A model generated the notes under the pieces. It was not told the origin of the DNA and made no database searches. It saw nothing but the letters and a program-made list of their open reading frames with translations. Positions 22,542-34,445 of a stretch of 64,000 bases of DNA are shown here, in pieces. Source of the stretch: Cryptomeria japonica (lineage: Eukaryota; Streptophyta; Pinopsida; Cupressales; Cupressaceae); NCBI RefSeq assembly GCF_030272615.1, contig NC_081415.1, forward strand, positions 189,252,270 through 189,316,269, written 5' to 3'. Position 1 is the first letter of the stretch; each line of letters starts with the position of its first letter. A program made the translations under genes and the position numbers.

Positions 22542-22653
22542 TCGGGAGATGAATCAATCTGCACACTTTTTACAGGCACGAAATCATACACATCATACGG
22601 ACTTCATCAATTTAAATCAACAATTTTCCAAAAAAAATTGATTCATCTCCCGA
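22542..22653. other. Stem-loop upstream of the PPT in A
   Basis: The arms TCGGGAGATGAATCAAT (22542-22558) and ATTGATTCATCTCCCGA (22637-22653) are perfectly complementary over 17 bp with a 78-nt loop. The right arm runs into GGGGGCAT. B and C have equivalents. Confidence 0.7.
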
Positions 22654-22775
22654 GGGGGCATCACCATCAAATATCGAATCTGGGGCATCACATCAGAACT
22701 GGGGCACGACTGGCAAATCAAAAAAGCGACACAAAAATTGCATTTGATCATAAAATCACAAAAACACATCATTTT

Positions 22776-22821
22776 CTTTGAAATAACATGTGCACACACG
22801 TCACTTCAAAGAGGGGCAAAA
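22776..22821 (+). other. 36-nt CTTTGA/TCAAAG inverted-repeat block and polypurine tract of A
   Basis: The block at 22776-22811 starts CTTTGA and ends TCAAAG, and is followed directly by the PPT AGGGGCAAAA (22812-22821) and the LTR. The block is exactly 36 nt in A, B and C. Confidence 0.75.
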
Positions 22822-24298
22822 TGTAGACGTATAAAAATGACCACATTCCTAAATGAATATTTTATTTTCATTTCCCTATTTAATTAAATCCAATTTAATT
22901 AAATTATCCACATTCTTCTATTTTATTAAGTAAATTACTCAATTTATTTAAATAAAATTCACTATATCCATTTAATGAATAAATCATTTTATTCAATTAA
23001 ATCCCCCTAGCCACTTTTAATTAAATTCAAATTTAATTAAATAGTTATCCTAAATTGAATAAATCAAATTTATTTAATTTCCCCAAATTATAACCAAATT
23101 GAGTTAAATCATTTAATTCAATTAAATCCTATTATCCCCCATCCACTTGCAAAATCCCAAACCCCTTCCTAATCCCTTCTAGAATCTTCTAATCGATTCT
23201 AATTAACATAACCCTCCTCTAAACTTTGTCACATCCCTAAGCAAAGGGAGGTCACTTCTCAAATGGCCCAAAGTCTTGGATAACCATTGAAGGTTTTCAA
23301 CCTTCAACCACCAAAACCCTTAAAATCTTTGAAAACCATTGAAGGCTTCCAACCTTCAACCACTTAATCCCCAAAGTATCCAATAACCATTAATGGTTAA
23401 TTCAAACCCTCCCACATGGTTAAAACATTTATTTTGACTCAACCTCTACCCAACCTAAAGGTCTCATCAAGCCATTAATGCTTTGACCATGATTATCTCT
23501 TAATCATTTGCACAAAGGTTTATTCTTGGATCAAATCTTAATCCAGTGGGTAAACCTAATTTAGACTTGACCCTTAGTCTTTAGATAACCATGAGGTCTT
23601 CTCAGGCCTTTAATGCCTCCAACCTCTTCTCTCAACCCAATCCTATGTTGACACTTGTCACTATTTTATTAGTGCAAATCGTGCACATGGATCCCCAACT
23701 TTCAAACTTGGCCCTTGATTAAACCATTCAATCTTGACCATCCATTGCCCTATTTGTGCTATAAATAGAGCTCTCATTCCTCCATTCTTAACAATCATCT
23801 TTCAAATTTGAAGCATTACACTTATGCTCAAATTCTTTCAAGCTTTCATTTCATATATGCTCATCATTTAGCCTCTTTTAGATCATAAATTAGACTAATA
23901 TGCATGCTTAGATTACTTTCTTTATCATTTTAGTTCAATCATAGACTAAATATAGTATGCTAGGATAGTATTCATACTAATCTCGTCATCTTATCATCTA
24001 GTTTATTGCATTTTAGCATCATACATAGCTTACAACACATCTCATACTAAAATCAATCAAAAAGCATCTCTCGTTCTCATATTTGCCATCCCTAAACCAT
24101 TTTGCTCAGTAATCTAAGAGCAAAAACATTGGTTTGAGGGACATTGTGAGATAGAGAACCATGGGACCCTCCTTAGGAAGTTGAGTAACACTATGTTACT
24201 CCATAGCTTGCATCAAGAAGTCCTCTGTGTGTGTGTGGACTAGTATTTCTCATTATTTTCACATTTTAAGTTTTATTTGCCCACTTTTCCACCATACA
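22822..24298 (+). repeat. 3' LTR of element A
   Basis: Matches 5854-7315 with about 30 substitutions and one 15-bp indel. TATA box at 23760-23768. It ends CCATACA, followed by the TSD copy ACAAC. Confidence 0.95.
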
Positions 24299-24303
24299 AC
24301 AAC

Positions 24304-25662
24304 TATATCCATGGTGAAAGTCATGGGTAACGTGTGTTGATTAGTTCATACCGACACTATGTCTCCCCATAAACCTATTTGATCAAATTTATTTGGTCAA
24401 TTGTAGGGCGTAACCCCTACCGGCTCGGAGCCTTCTATATTTACAGAGCTGAAAGTGCCTCATGTATGACCACACGAGCGGATGCCCTTACTAGCACCCT
24501 TTTATTTTAGAAGCCAAAATCCTTCTAGTTGTTGGGTCGGGAGGTTGGACCTCTAGAGTGACCCACACACATACGGTTCTTAGTAGAGAGACAAAGTTTT
24601 CCACGGGGATTTTTCATGGGGACTGATTCTTGGCTGCCCCGAAGAAGTGAGTGTCGAGGGTGGAGCTAGTGGGGTCAAGCATCTAAGTATCCGCTCTGAA
24701 TAGCGTAGCCTCGGGGGAAACCCCATGTGGGATCAACAACTATTTTCTTGGCCAACCATAAGAATTGTGCTTGTCTTCTTTTGAACATTCAAGATCAAAC
24801 ATCATAACATTGTGTCTTTTGTATCTTCAAATGTATGTAAAACATTTTATGTCAAACATCACACTTTTCTTGGAGTCATTTTGAGTCTAAACACATGCAA
24901 ACATTGAGTCCTCATCAACAGTGTGTCCTCTTGTCACGGAAATACAGTCAAAATTTTAGATTGGGTCACAACAAGCAACTTCACACATTGGAAAAATTGC
25001 ACTCAGTTTTTAGAAATGCATCTGTGTCTGACAAAATCGCGTTTGTGTCATCTAACTGCATCTGTGAAGGGAAGAAATGTGTCTGTGCTCTCTTGAGAAA
25101 CATTGCATTTACAAAATCTCATAAATGCATCCGTGTCTAACAGAACCACGTTTGTGTCATTAAATTGCGTCTGTGTTCAGAATTGAAAAACTTTTACAAT
25201 CTAGCAAACAAGAACAGTCTGTTTCAGACTTATTGAGCTTCCTAGGTTATCTCTTTGGGTTTTTATCTAGCATTCAACCTATTTCTGGGTCTCACAAGGT
25301 CCATCATTGCTTTACACCTTACATTACATTCACGTTTGTCTAAACTTGAGTCCAAAGTTGCTTGTCCTCATCTTGCTTTGTCAACACACTACATACAACA
25401 ACATTTTGCTAAGTGGTCCCTCATCAAGGTCTATCACCTTTGGGTCTCATTTGGTCTTACTTAGAGTCAAGGTCAACTTACCTCATCAAGAGAAACTATC
25501 ATCTCTTTGGAAGTCACACCTACTCTACTACATACATACTTGGTCTTACACTTTGGACATTACAAGTAAACCTCATATTCATTTACATTCCATCCAACTC
25601 TTGGTCTTCCATACTCTTTCCATTTTCATCTAGTCTCACACATCTTGGTCAATACCTAGTTC
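24304..25662 (+). other. 5' leader of B, second part, with motif array
   Basis: Resumption of B after element A. The first 450 bp are unique and relatively GC-rich, with no ORF. At about 25018-25180 around eight further copies of the B motif appear (GCATCTGTGTC, GCGTTTGTGTC, GCATCTGTGAAG). The small ORFs between 24895 and 25670 show no similarity to known domains and overlap the array or the gag start. Confidence 0.6.
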
Positions 25663-28600
25663 ATGGTTGAAACCCATTCCCAAAATTCTAGGACAGAAAC
25701 TAAAGAGGCTCAAGAGTCCGCAAACATGAGTGCCTATGAGTATGATAATGATGTCTTTTTCAATTTTGATCATACCACATTACCTGACATGGACGCTTAT
25801 AGAAACATTTAAAATATTGAGAACATGGATAACACAAAAAACAATGACACACACAATGACAATATAGACAACATTTCAGTACATTTAGCAGAAGTGGAAG
25901 ACTCCATTATGGATCCCCATTTTAATCGATTGGTTGAGGAAATAATGAGGAGAGATAGACAATACTTCTTACAAGTGATGGCACAAAGTGGAGCCAAGAT
26001 CCCTCATGATTTTGACAGGTCTCAAATAATGGAAAATCGACCTTTGCAACAACCTCACCTCAACATGGATCAAAGGAGGCCTAATAGTGGAGGCAATAGA
26101 GGACCACATCTTATGCCTGAATCACCATCATATTTGTTTCAAAAACCTGAGGTCCCATACACACATGGTCAAGCATATGATACTCACCTTTGCAGACCAT
26201 TATGGAAGTCTTATGCAAAAAAATATACTCAATCACATGCCAATGCTAAGGACCAACCACCAAAGCAATTGGATATCCAAAGGCATGTTCAAAATTTGGA
26301 CATAAGGAAACCCCGCATCAAATTTGGGGGCAACAAATTATAACAAACTCATGACATGCCTGTAGAGTGTGGTATACATGGACAAAACAGATATTCCATT
26401 CCTCATCATGACTCTATACCAAGTGGTCCCTATACGCAGCGTCACTATAAACCTCCTCCATATGAACATGTGTATGATCAATACCATCCATATATGCAAC
26501 ATGCTCCTCCTCCACTCAGTGGTTTAGGCATGGGGTATGGTCCAAGAAGTCAGTCTTCACCTAAGAACAATTTGGAACAGCAAATTAAGGACTTACAAAA
26601 GAAAATGGAGGACATAAATACACCGAAGCCAACTTACACAATGAGAGACATATGTCCCTATCCATTTGACAAAAACATTCCAATGCCTTCATTTCCTACA
26701 CACTTTGTGACACCTAAGTTTGATAAGTACAGAAGAAAAGGAGATCCTAAGGCACATATAAGATAGTTTTTCACAGCTTCCATTGAGGTAGCAACAGAAG
26801 AGACATATTTGATGAGACTGTTCCCACAAAGCTTAGGTGATCAAGCTATGGAATGGTTCTCCCAACTCCCACCTAGAATTAAGTCTTGGGGTGATCTATC
26901 AGAGGCTTTTAACCAACATTTCTCATACAACATAGAGATAAACATATCAATTACTACTCTATGCAACACCAAACAAAAGGATGGGGAGTCTTTTTCATCA
27001 TTCCTACAAAGATGGAGGAATCTAGCCAGTAGATGCTCTTGTGAAATTCCACAAAAACAAATGGTAGAGATGTTCACCCAAAATGTTAACAAAGACATTG
27101 GTTATGACCTAAGAAAATCTTGTTTGTCCACCTTCAAGGAAGTCATTGAAAAAGGCTTAGCAACAGAGAAGGTCTTGATTGAACAAGGAGTCATTAAGAT
27201 ATTCAAAGAAAACAAAGAGGACTTTAAAGGAAAAGACAAGCCAAGATTTTGGAATAAGAACAAGAACACAGTCAATGATGGTGTTGTTGATGCCAATACA
27301 GTACAACTCAAAATTATTTTTTCAGGATCAAGCTCTACAAATAATTAGGTGAATACTCAAACAACTTCAAAGTCATGAAGGAAGTACACCCCATTGGGAG
27401 AACCACTTGAATCGGTTTTAAAGAAGCTAGTGGCAAACAAAATAATAACAATTCCAAATTTGCCTCCATATGAGCCAAAGGTTAAAGCAAATTGGTGGAA
27501 TGATGATTAGTATTGTGAATTTCATAAAAGCATGGGACATGAAATAGGAAATTGTCAGCAACTGAAGAACATCATACAAGATCTCATTGATAGAGGTGAC
27601 ATTGAGATTGAAGGACACTCATCAAATCAAGAACATGAAATGTTTAAAGAACCATTCCCAAAACATGACAAGGGAAAAGCTAAAGCCACAGATGACCAAA
27701 CCAACTATACTAGAGCATCTTATAACTATGATTCAACTATCAATCAAATTTTGATGGATAATTATGCCTCTACCATTATCATCAAGGACAAAACACCTGA
27801 GAATTCTGCCCAAAGACCCAAGATTATCCTAAAAGGCATTGGATCTTCTTCTGAACCTACCTCTGAATGTAATGTTACAACTTATCAAGGTAAATTCACT
27901 TTGCAAGGTGCTCCAGCTAAAAACACCACTTCCTCATCAACCACACCTGAGTATGACCTTGTAGAACAGTTAGGGAAGACACCTGCGCTTATCTCCATCC
28001 TCGAGCTCTTACGCATATCCCCCACACATAAAGCCATTCTTGACAAAATCTTGAGAGACACTTATGTTCCTACTGATATGAACGTGGACCAGTTTCAAGC
28101 CATGGTGGGATACCTTTCTGTTCCACACTCCCTTACATTTATAGAAGTTGAAGATGCCTCCATAAGCCAACCACATAATGCACCTTTACACATTGAAGCC
28201 TTCCTACACAAACATCGAATAAAATGAGTCCTGATAGATGGAGGAGTTGGTCTCAATATATGTACTTTGAACACAATAATATAATTGGGATATTCAGACA
28301 AAGCTGTGAATTCTACAAATAAAATTACCATCAAAGAATATGATGATGAAGAGTGCTCCTCCAAAGGCACAATCACCTTACCTCTTAGAGTTGGGCCAGT
28401 TACAAAAGATGTGGTTTGTCAAGTCCTAGACCTGGATCTCACATACAACATATTGCTAGGACGTCCATGGATTCATGAGATGAGCTCAGTCCCATCTACA
28501 TATCATCGATGTATCAAGTTCCCACACAATGGAGTTGAAGTGACCATCAAAGGTGATTCGAATCCATTCATATATTGCAACAATCTACGTCCTAGATCAG

Positions 28601-28788
28601 AAATAACAATCCCATTCTATCAAGAAGTTGTTCCTTCATCAGCATATGTTGATCCAAAATCCTTGAAAGCTTCTACATCAAAACAAGCAGAGATCAAAGA
28701 AAAGTTAAAGTGTAAAGACATGGGATGTGGTGAGTATGTCTTTCATGTTGATCAACTCCCACTATCTCCTAAGGTATTCAGTCGATAG
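25663..28788 (+). pseudogene. gag: gag and protease of element B, broken
   Basis: Homologue of A's gag-protease. The ATG at 25663 (MVETHSQNSRTETKEAQESA) is the first in a frame that then holds throughout. Capsid: PKFDKYRRKGDPKAHIR, MRLFPQSLGDQAMEWFSQLP, FLQRWRNLASRCS. The nucleocapsid knuckle YCEFHKSMGHEIGNC is C-x2-H-x4-H-x4-C. The protease active site VLIDGGVGLNIC lies near 28230, and LLGRPWIHEMSSVPSTYH near 28455. Stops at about 25810, 26341, 26764, 27346, 28225, 28282 and 28786 are mostly CAA to TAA or CGA to TGA type. There is no frameshift in about 3.1 kb and no G-patch or RT beyond it. Confidence 0.82.
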
Positions 28789-29408
28789 GAACAACCTACA
28801 AACAATTTGCAATGCCAAGGAACTGGGTATGAACCAGCTAGTGTTGTGGCTACTAAGTCTGAATGCAAATCTCCTCTAGTGGTGCAAGCAACTCTTGATA
28901 TCAATAATCCTAAGAGTGGTTCCAACAAAGAATCTATTGAGCGTATCGTCAGCCTTCTTGAGAGCTCACATAGCTTTACCATTTCATCCACTCATTCCAT
29001 TTCCACTCCACTTCCAAACTTGGATCAACAAGAATTACAAAAGCCCTCACTAATCAGGGATCAAAAATCAAGGTCAAGGATAAAAGTCCTATGAAGGAAA
29101 AAGAACAAGAGTTGATCTCTCCTAATATCAAAATAATTGGGGGAAAAAATTCTAAAATTTTAAGTCAAAAAACATACTTGTTGATCCTAAGTCTCCATCA
29201 TGTTATCCTACTTTCACTTCTTTTCACAATCATAAGCCTCCATAACTCATCCACACATCCTTTCCCTTCTGGCGATACATCATGGACCTTTAATGGAGCT
29301 TCCTCGAAGGACTTTGTTATCAGGGATGCCCAAACTTCTTTAGGTGACACGCATATGGGCCTATGTAGTCCACACACTAGTAATTCTATCTCAGTTCCTT
29401 TATCAAGG
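28789..29408 (+). pseudogene. Post-protease remnant and deletion zone of B
   Basis: The protease frame continues to about 29092 (DINNPKSGSNKESIERIVSL, S/T/P-rich). Another frame then opens, containing HPFPSGDTSWTFNGASSKD, which I cannot place with certainty; it faintly resembles the start of an RNase H. In A the corresponding interval holds RT, both RNases H and the integrase core, about 3.5 kb. The deletion breakpoint therefore lies within this segment. Confidence 0.5.
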
Positions 29409-29688
29409 AAGATGGTCACTCGAGCTACATATCATTTTGTCAAGGAATGTTGCATCTACAATCATAAGGTAAAGACTCACACATTTGAGGTAGGTGACTT
29501 AGTTCTCAAAGAAAATCCTAAAAATCAGCAAGACTGAGAGAAGAAGGGCAAGTTCGAACCAAATTGGCTTGGTCCTTACATCATTACAATAGCCTATGGA
29601 TCCGATGCATATCAGCTCTCGACTCCTAATGGCGAACCTTTGGAGGGTCCTATCAACAACATGCACCTTTGCAGGTTTTACACATAGC
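29409..29688 (+). pseudogene. C-terminal integrase tail of B
   Basis: Reads VTRATYHFVKECCIYNHKVK and VGDLVLKENPKNQQD, a TGA for R at about 29535, then KFEPNWLGPYIITIAYGSD and NNMHLCRFYT, ending at TAG. It aligns with the last 80-90 residues of A's integrase. Neither the HHCC region nor any catalytic Asp/Glu remains. Confidence 0.75.
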
Positions 29689-31346
29689 TCTTCAGAAAAT
29701 CAAAAATACAAAAAATACAAAAAATATCAAAAAAATAAAAAATACAAAAAATTCATAAACATAAAACATCGTTACTTGGTGAAAATGTGACAATCAGGCG
29801 CCTTGTGACACAAAAAAAATTGAAAAATAAAAAAAGTAAAGAAAAAAACATTTTTTCCAACAGTGAAAACCACTTCGACGGTGCCCTGGGCAAGTACCAT
29901 GGTGAAAACCGGGTCACCGGTGCCATGTGTAGAGACATTACTCCTCCCTCCTTGAGGATTCACTTTCATCCTTTCACTTTGCACACACTCACAACCTATC
30001 CATCCATAATAAACTTACCCATTCCCATCATGACTTGTTATTGATCTACCCAAGATTGGTTAGCCATTCCGAATAACCCCATTTTCACCCTTTCCATCCA
30101 TAATAAATCAGCTCCTATTTGTGGCTAAGGCAAATCCTACGTCTAGTAATGGGTGTGGAACTGAGCGCATCACACGTTCTGAGGAGTACAGTTTCTTCCA
30201 GTTTTCTTCAGTCTATCCACGCGTAATCCAAAGTAAAGCAACACTTGCATCACATATCCACAATAAAGTATTGGTTTCATGGATTCAATTAGTTTCAGAT
30301 GAGACACAGCAACAACAATGGACTTCAACAAATCAAATCTTTCAAAAGACTTAGACAAAATTATGGTTCAATGCTATCTATCCTTTTGTGAAAGTAAACA
30401 TTGTGACCATAATCAAATAAAACTTATACAAGTGACAAAAGACACTAAACTTGAGGACTCCAGTGGATGTTGGTGTCAAGTCTTGGTTTTCTTTTGATTT
30501 TATCTTTTTGGTGACATGTCTTTTAGCTTTTTCGGGATGTCTCTGACTAGAGATTTTATCTCAAGGATGTCTTTGACTAGAAAGGTGAGGATGGGGTATC
30601 GTCACCTATTTTTCTTTGTTGTCTGTGGATTGTCTCTTAGTAATGCTATGACTTGTCCAAGGATATGAGGACACTGTGAGTCTAGTATGAACTGGGGCAT
30701 TCCTTGTTTGCAACTATCTTATCTCCATGCAAATGGGTACAATGACTTTCTGGGTCGAACATATGCCTGGATTGTCATAACCTACTTGCCATAGTAAAGT
30801 ACAAGAAACTCTTTCACTTTCATATCTTCTATCTTTCATCCCCCTTTCTTGATTGACTTCCATCATCCTTCCTAATTCTGTGTAGTCCGCTATCAGATGA
30901 CTGAGTATACACCAAAAATATTTGCATCTCATGTAGTTTGCACCTGCATTACCACATATTAAGCATTTCATACATACATATAGATATCACAGTTGCATCA
31001 CATCTTGCACACAACACATGTTAGCACATTTTACATTTTCATCATGTAAATAGTTATTTGCATTTCATACATCCACAATTGCATTTGCATAAACATATAA
31101 AACATAAAAGAACAAAAATATTGCATTCCATCGTGTACATATTTGCATCCATATTATAAGCATCACATAAAAATATACATCACATAGGTACACATGCATA
31201 TAGCTGCCACAAAGATGAATCATCTCATATAAATATCAAAAGCATAAGTGTCATGATACAATGATGTCAAAATCATATGGCTACAATCACCTGAAGGTGT
31301 TATCATACAAAATGGTACAAAACTGATACACAGTGATCCCTCTAGG
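29689..31346 (+). other. Post-pol untranslated region of B
   Basis: No gene. An A-rich tract is followed by three copies of a GTGAAAA...GGYGCC motif at 29779-29802, 29863-29885 and 29902-29924 (one copy each in A and C). The rest is AT-rich with CATTTTACATTTT-like sequence homologous in position to A's 18800-19060. Confidence 0.55.
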
Positions 31347-33220
31347 CTATGATGAACTCCCTCCCTCGGAGCTAGCTAGCCTCGATGGAGTCTGAGCCCT
31401 AGAAGGACCCACCCTAGGATCATCTCTCATGTCCCCTCTCTCTGGTGGTGGTGGAGGACCCATGACCCCACCGCTCGATGTTTGTCTTCTATCCCTCCCT
31501 CTAGTTGTTGTCATTGTCTGCGATGGTCTACGGAAGCTCCTAGCCCGCTGCTCTGGTGGCACTGCTCCATAGTATAGGTCTCTCTAGTAGCCTATCTCCT
31601 CCTCCAATCACAAAACATAGGCGTATCCAGCTCCTGTGTCCTTTGTTGCATATTTTCCTACCCTAAGTGTTGTCTCAGCCTCTATATACCACTAGATAGC
31701 CTAATCCCTCTCTTGCTTAGTATCCCTCAGCTATCTCCTGAGCCTATCCCTCTCCTACTTGAGATCCTTGATATCATCTTCCTGTCCCTGAAAGATCTCC
31801 CTCAAATCCAGTAACTCATCCTCCTCTTCTCCACCCTCACCCTATCCCTGTACCTGTGGTTGCCCCTGTCCCTGTCCTTGTCTGGAAACCTGTGTTGCTG
31901 GCACCTGTAAAGACAATCCACCTCTACCCCTCACTATGTGACCCTGCCAAACCTACCTCTCCTCTCCACCCTCCCTCCTCGGAGCCACTCTCCTCTCTCC
32001 TACTGCACCCCACCTCCTTTGTCGGCCTCTACCTCCACCATCTCCATCATCATCCCCATCACCTCTTCCATCTCCATCTATCGCCTCCCCTAGATCTGTC
32101 AGTCGTGGAAATGGATGCTCTACCCAATATGCAGTATACTTTGCATCCATACCTACATCCTCTATTTCTGGCCACATATCCCAAGGCAAGGGAATCATCT
32201 CTACCAGCTGTGTCACTGCTTGATCATAAGACAACAATGGTCTTAAGTGCGCCTGATCTCTCACTGTTCGAGCATACATCCCGAAACCCCATGGCATCCA
32301 TTGTATCCTATTGAACTACCTACCCACCTTGTCCACCAACTGCCTCTCAAGAACATATGTCATCCGCCCAATCAGATATTTGCTCCTAAACACATATGAC
32401 AGCTCCATTGTGTCATCCTCCCGCTCCTTGCACTCTTGGTACGACATCCATACTATAGTGTCAATCTCATCAATGACCCTACGCCAGTACTCTAATCTCC
32501 CAATCCACGACTGAGATGTAATCATATCGTACAAATATACAAAACTGCACCCATGGACCCTGCCTCAGAAATGAATCGGTTGTGTCACCGGCAGATGCTC
32601 ATATTCCCACACCTACAACAATGCAACTCCGCAGCCCAATCCTATTGATCCATGATATACAAACTGATGTAACTCATAGTACAAGTGTGCCAACAGACAT
32701 GGTCCCCATGCAAACTTGGTGTGCTCTGTCACCAATGTCTCCAGTGTACTCCCCCAACCACAGCCAATCCTCGTGTCGCCCTATCCAGACAAAGGAACCC
32801 ACTGATCACTCCTACCAGTACTACTGGTAGTGCTAGTTTTGTCCATGTCATGGTATCCCAAGCCACGTGTCCTGCCCTCATCTCTAGTCCCAAATCCTAG
32901 AACACTCATCTCAGTGCATCCCTGTCTCCTTCTTGATCGTAGGGTACTAACTCCCCATCTATCGGTATCCTCAGTATCCTATAAACATCCTATAAGGTGA
33001 CTGTCATCTCACCCATCAGCAAATGAAAACTACAAGTCTCTGAGTGCCATCTCTCAGCCAGCGTAGTCAGTAGCCCCATGTTCACCCAAAACTTAGGCAC
33101 ATACAAAATATGTCGCAAGCCCATAGCCTGAACCGCTGCTCTCTCCTCAACTATCAACTCTGCTCGCAAACTCTGAGTCGATGGGAATCTCTCTCATGAC
33201 TTCAGCATAGGTAGATCCTC
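31347..33220 (-). pseudogene. Antisense plant mobile domain gene of B, exon 2
   Basis: Homologue of A's antisense gene. From the acceptor it reads EDLPMLKS*ERFPSTQSLRA, AVQAMGLRHILYVPKFWVNM, TLAERWHSETCSFHLLMGEM and VYRILRIPIDGELVPYD, then after an indel between 32540 and 33000 IGRLEYWRRVIDEIDTIVWM and YLIGRMTYVLERQLVDKVGR, then a D/G/R-rich tail ending at TAG 31347. Stops include TGA for W just after KS and TAG for Q before DVYRIL. This copy is more decayed than A's, with at least one frameshift. Confidence 0.8.
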
Positions 33221-33254
33221 CTGCAGTCAAGCAAATCAACTGTGTCAATCATTG

Positions 33255-33515
33255 TGGTACTCCCTATTCATCACAAAGTACTACTCTCTGTCCTAGTAGC
33301 ATTCCCTATTCATCACAAAGTGCTACTCTTTTTAGTACTCCCTGTTCACCACAAAGTACTACATTTTGGCACTCCCTGTTCATCACAAAGTATTGATCTC
33401 TTTTTAAGCACTCCCCGTTCATCACAAAGTGCTGCTCTTTTTAGTACTCCATGTTCATCACAAAGTACTATGTTTTGGCATTCCTTGTTCATCACAAAGT
33501 GCCTCGATCTATCCT
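33255..33515. repeat. Minisatellite in antisense intron of B
   Basis: About seven units of 35-41 bp with the core ACTCCCTGTTCATCACAAAG followed by TNCT. The sequence is unrelated to A's 35-bp unit but sits in the same place relative to the splice acceptor. Confidence 0.85.
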
Positions 33516-33714
33516 ATCCTAGGTCTTCTGCTTGAGTGTATCCTCTTGAGTAGTTTCCTAATTGGCAATGTATGTTCTATCACAGAATTGTCAATCCTAG
33601 CCCTATCTGCTATCCTAGTCTTCCCTAGAGGACCTCCTTGAGTGTATCCTCTCAATAGCTTATCCAATTGACAGCATATGTTCATCACAGAACTGTTGAT
33701 TCGACCTAGAAGAC

Positions 33715-33935
33715 ATAAATGCGCTTACATACTGCACATACACGTCTTCTTTGCACATATGCATCTAACATACATAGACATGCCTCTGCTCTGCGCAGAT
33801 GCCCCCATATAGCATAAATGCACCTGCACAACACAAACGTGCTTGCATCTGACATAGATGCCTTTGCATTCATAGACATGCCTGGCACAAACACAGATGC
33901 ACCTAGCCAACCTAGACGCACCTTAACATTTTTTC
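33715..33935 (-). repeat. Degenerate GCATCTGTG motif array in antisense intron of B
   Basis: About ten copies, plus-strand forms AGATGCA, AGACGCACC, AACGTGC, i.e. GCATCTGTG-like on the minus strand. This is the same motif as in B's gag leader, reversed in the genome. Confidence 0.6.
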
Positions 33936-34036
33936 CCCCCACTTGACATATCTCAAATGCATTAAATGTGCTACCTAACATGCATTTATGGAAACATTTA
34001 TTGTGAAAAAGTATAAGGAGGTTTTGTGGTACTTAC

Positions 34037-34102
34037 CGACTCTCCTACATCTGCTAGCCTCTGAAATCGGCGAACGCAATCGAATCTGTGAACAAATGCC
34101 AT
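34037..34102 (-). pseudogene. Antisense PMD gene of B, exon 1
   Basis: 22 codons, MAFVHRFDCVRRFQRLAD and four more, ending at the GTAAGT donor. The ATG is at 34100-34102. A TATAAGA (34194-34200, minus strand) lies about 92 nt upstream. Confidence 0.6.
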
Positions 34103-34193
34103 CACTGCTAACTGTTGTTGCTCTATTCTCTCTCTGCACTCTGATATCTTGGATGTGTGGATGACAATGAGGATGTTTTCCCCTCATAGTCTA

Positions 34194-34200
34194 TCTTATA
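34194..34200 (-). promoter_or_regulatory. Possible TATA box of antisense PMD gene in B
   Basis: TATAAGA on the minus strand in the context AGTCTATAAGATAGAC. Weaker than A's box but at the matching position. Confidence 0.45.
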
Positions 34201-34297
34201 GACTTCCCTAGCCCTAGTCTCCTGAGTCAGTCTTCTTTATCCTGTGACTTTGTCACTCTATCCTATCTGGTCAGTCCTTTCTAACATTTCTTTCTTA

Positions 34298-34346
34298 TCG
34301 AGAGATTGTCTGCGATCTTTTCGGACATTTTCATCCAATCTCTCGA
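34298..34346. other. Stem-loop upstream of the PPT in B
   Basis: TCGAGAGATTG (34298-34308) pairs with CAATCTCTCGA (34336-34346), 11 bp, 27-nt loop, followed by GGGGGCAT as in A. Confidence 0.65.
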
Positions 34347-34399
34347 GGGGGCATATCATTCTCATCCTGGGGCAAATTTGTATCAGTTCATCTTATCTT

Positions 34400-34445
34400 C
34401 TTTGAAACAATGCGACAAGCTACATTGTCTCAAAGAGAGGCAAAA
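34400..34445 (+). other. 36-nt inverted-repeat block and polypurine tract of B
   Basis: 34400-34435 starts CTTTGAAACAATG and ends CATTGTCTCAAAG, so the arms pair over about 12 bp. The PPT AGAGGCAAAA is at 34436-34445. Confidence 0.75.

Larger units (their letters stand above)
5854..24298 (+). mobile_element. Element A: complete 18.4 kb Tat-lineage Ty3/gypsy retrotransposon nested in B
   Basis: The LTRs are 5854-7315 and 22822-24298, with TSD ACAAC at 5849-5853 and 24299-24303. The PBS (7320) is of the TGGCGCCCACC type and the PPT AGGGGCAAAA is at 22812-22821. By eye the LTRs differ at about 30 positions, mostly transitions, plus a 15-bp indel, so the insertion is not recent. Gene order is gag, PR, RT, RNase H, archaeal-type RNase H, integrase, then an antisense PMD gene. 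The second RNase H and the PBS place it in the Tat lineage (established for that lineage). All ORFs are interrupted by stops. Confidence 0.95.
33221..34036 (-). other. Predicted intron of antisense PMD gene in B
   Basis: Donor GAGTCG|GTAAGTACC and acceptor CTTGACTGCAG|GAGG on the minus strand, 816 bp, phase 0 (exon 1 is 66 nt). From acceptor to the shared GAGAGATTCCC is the same distance as in A. It contains a minisatellite near the acceptor and a motif array near the donor, in the same order as A but with different sequences. Confidence 0.7.
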
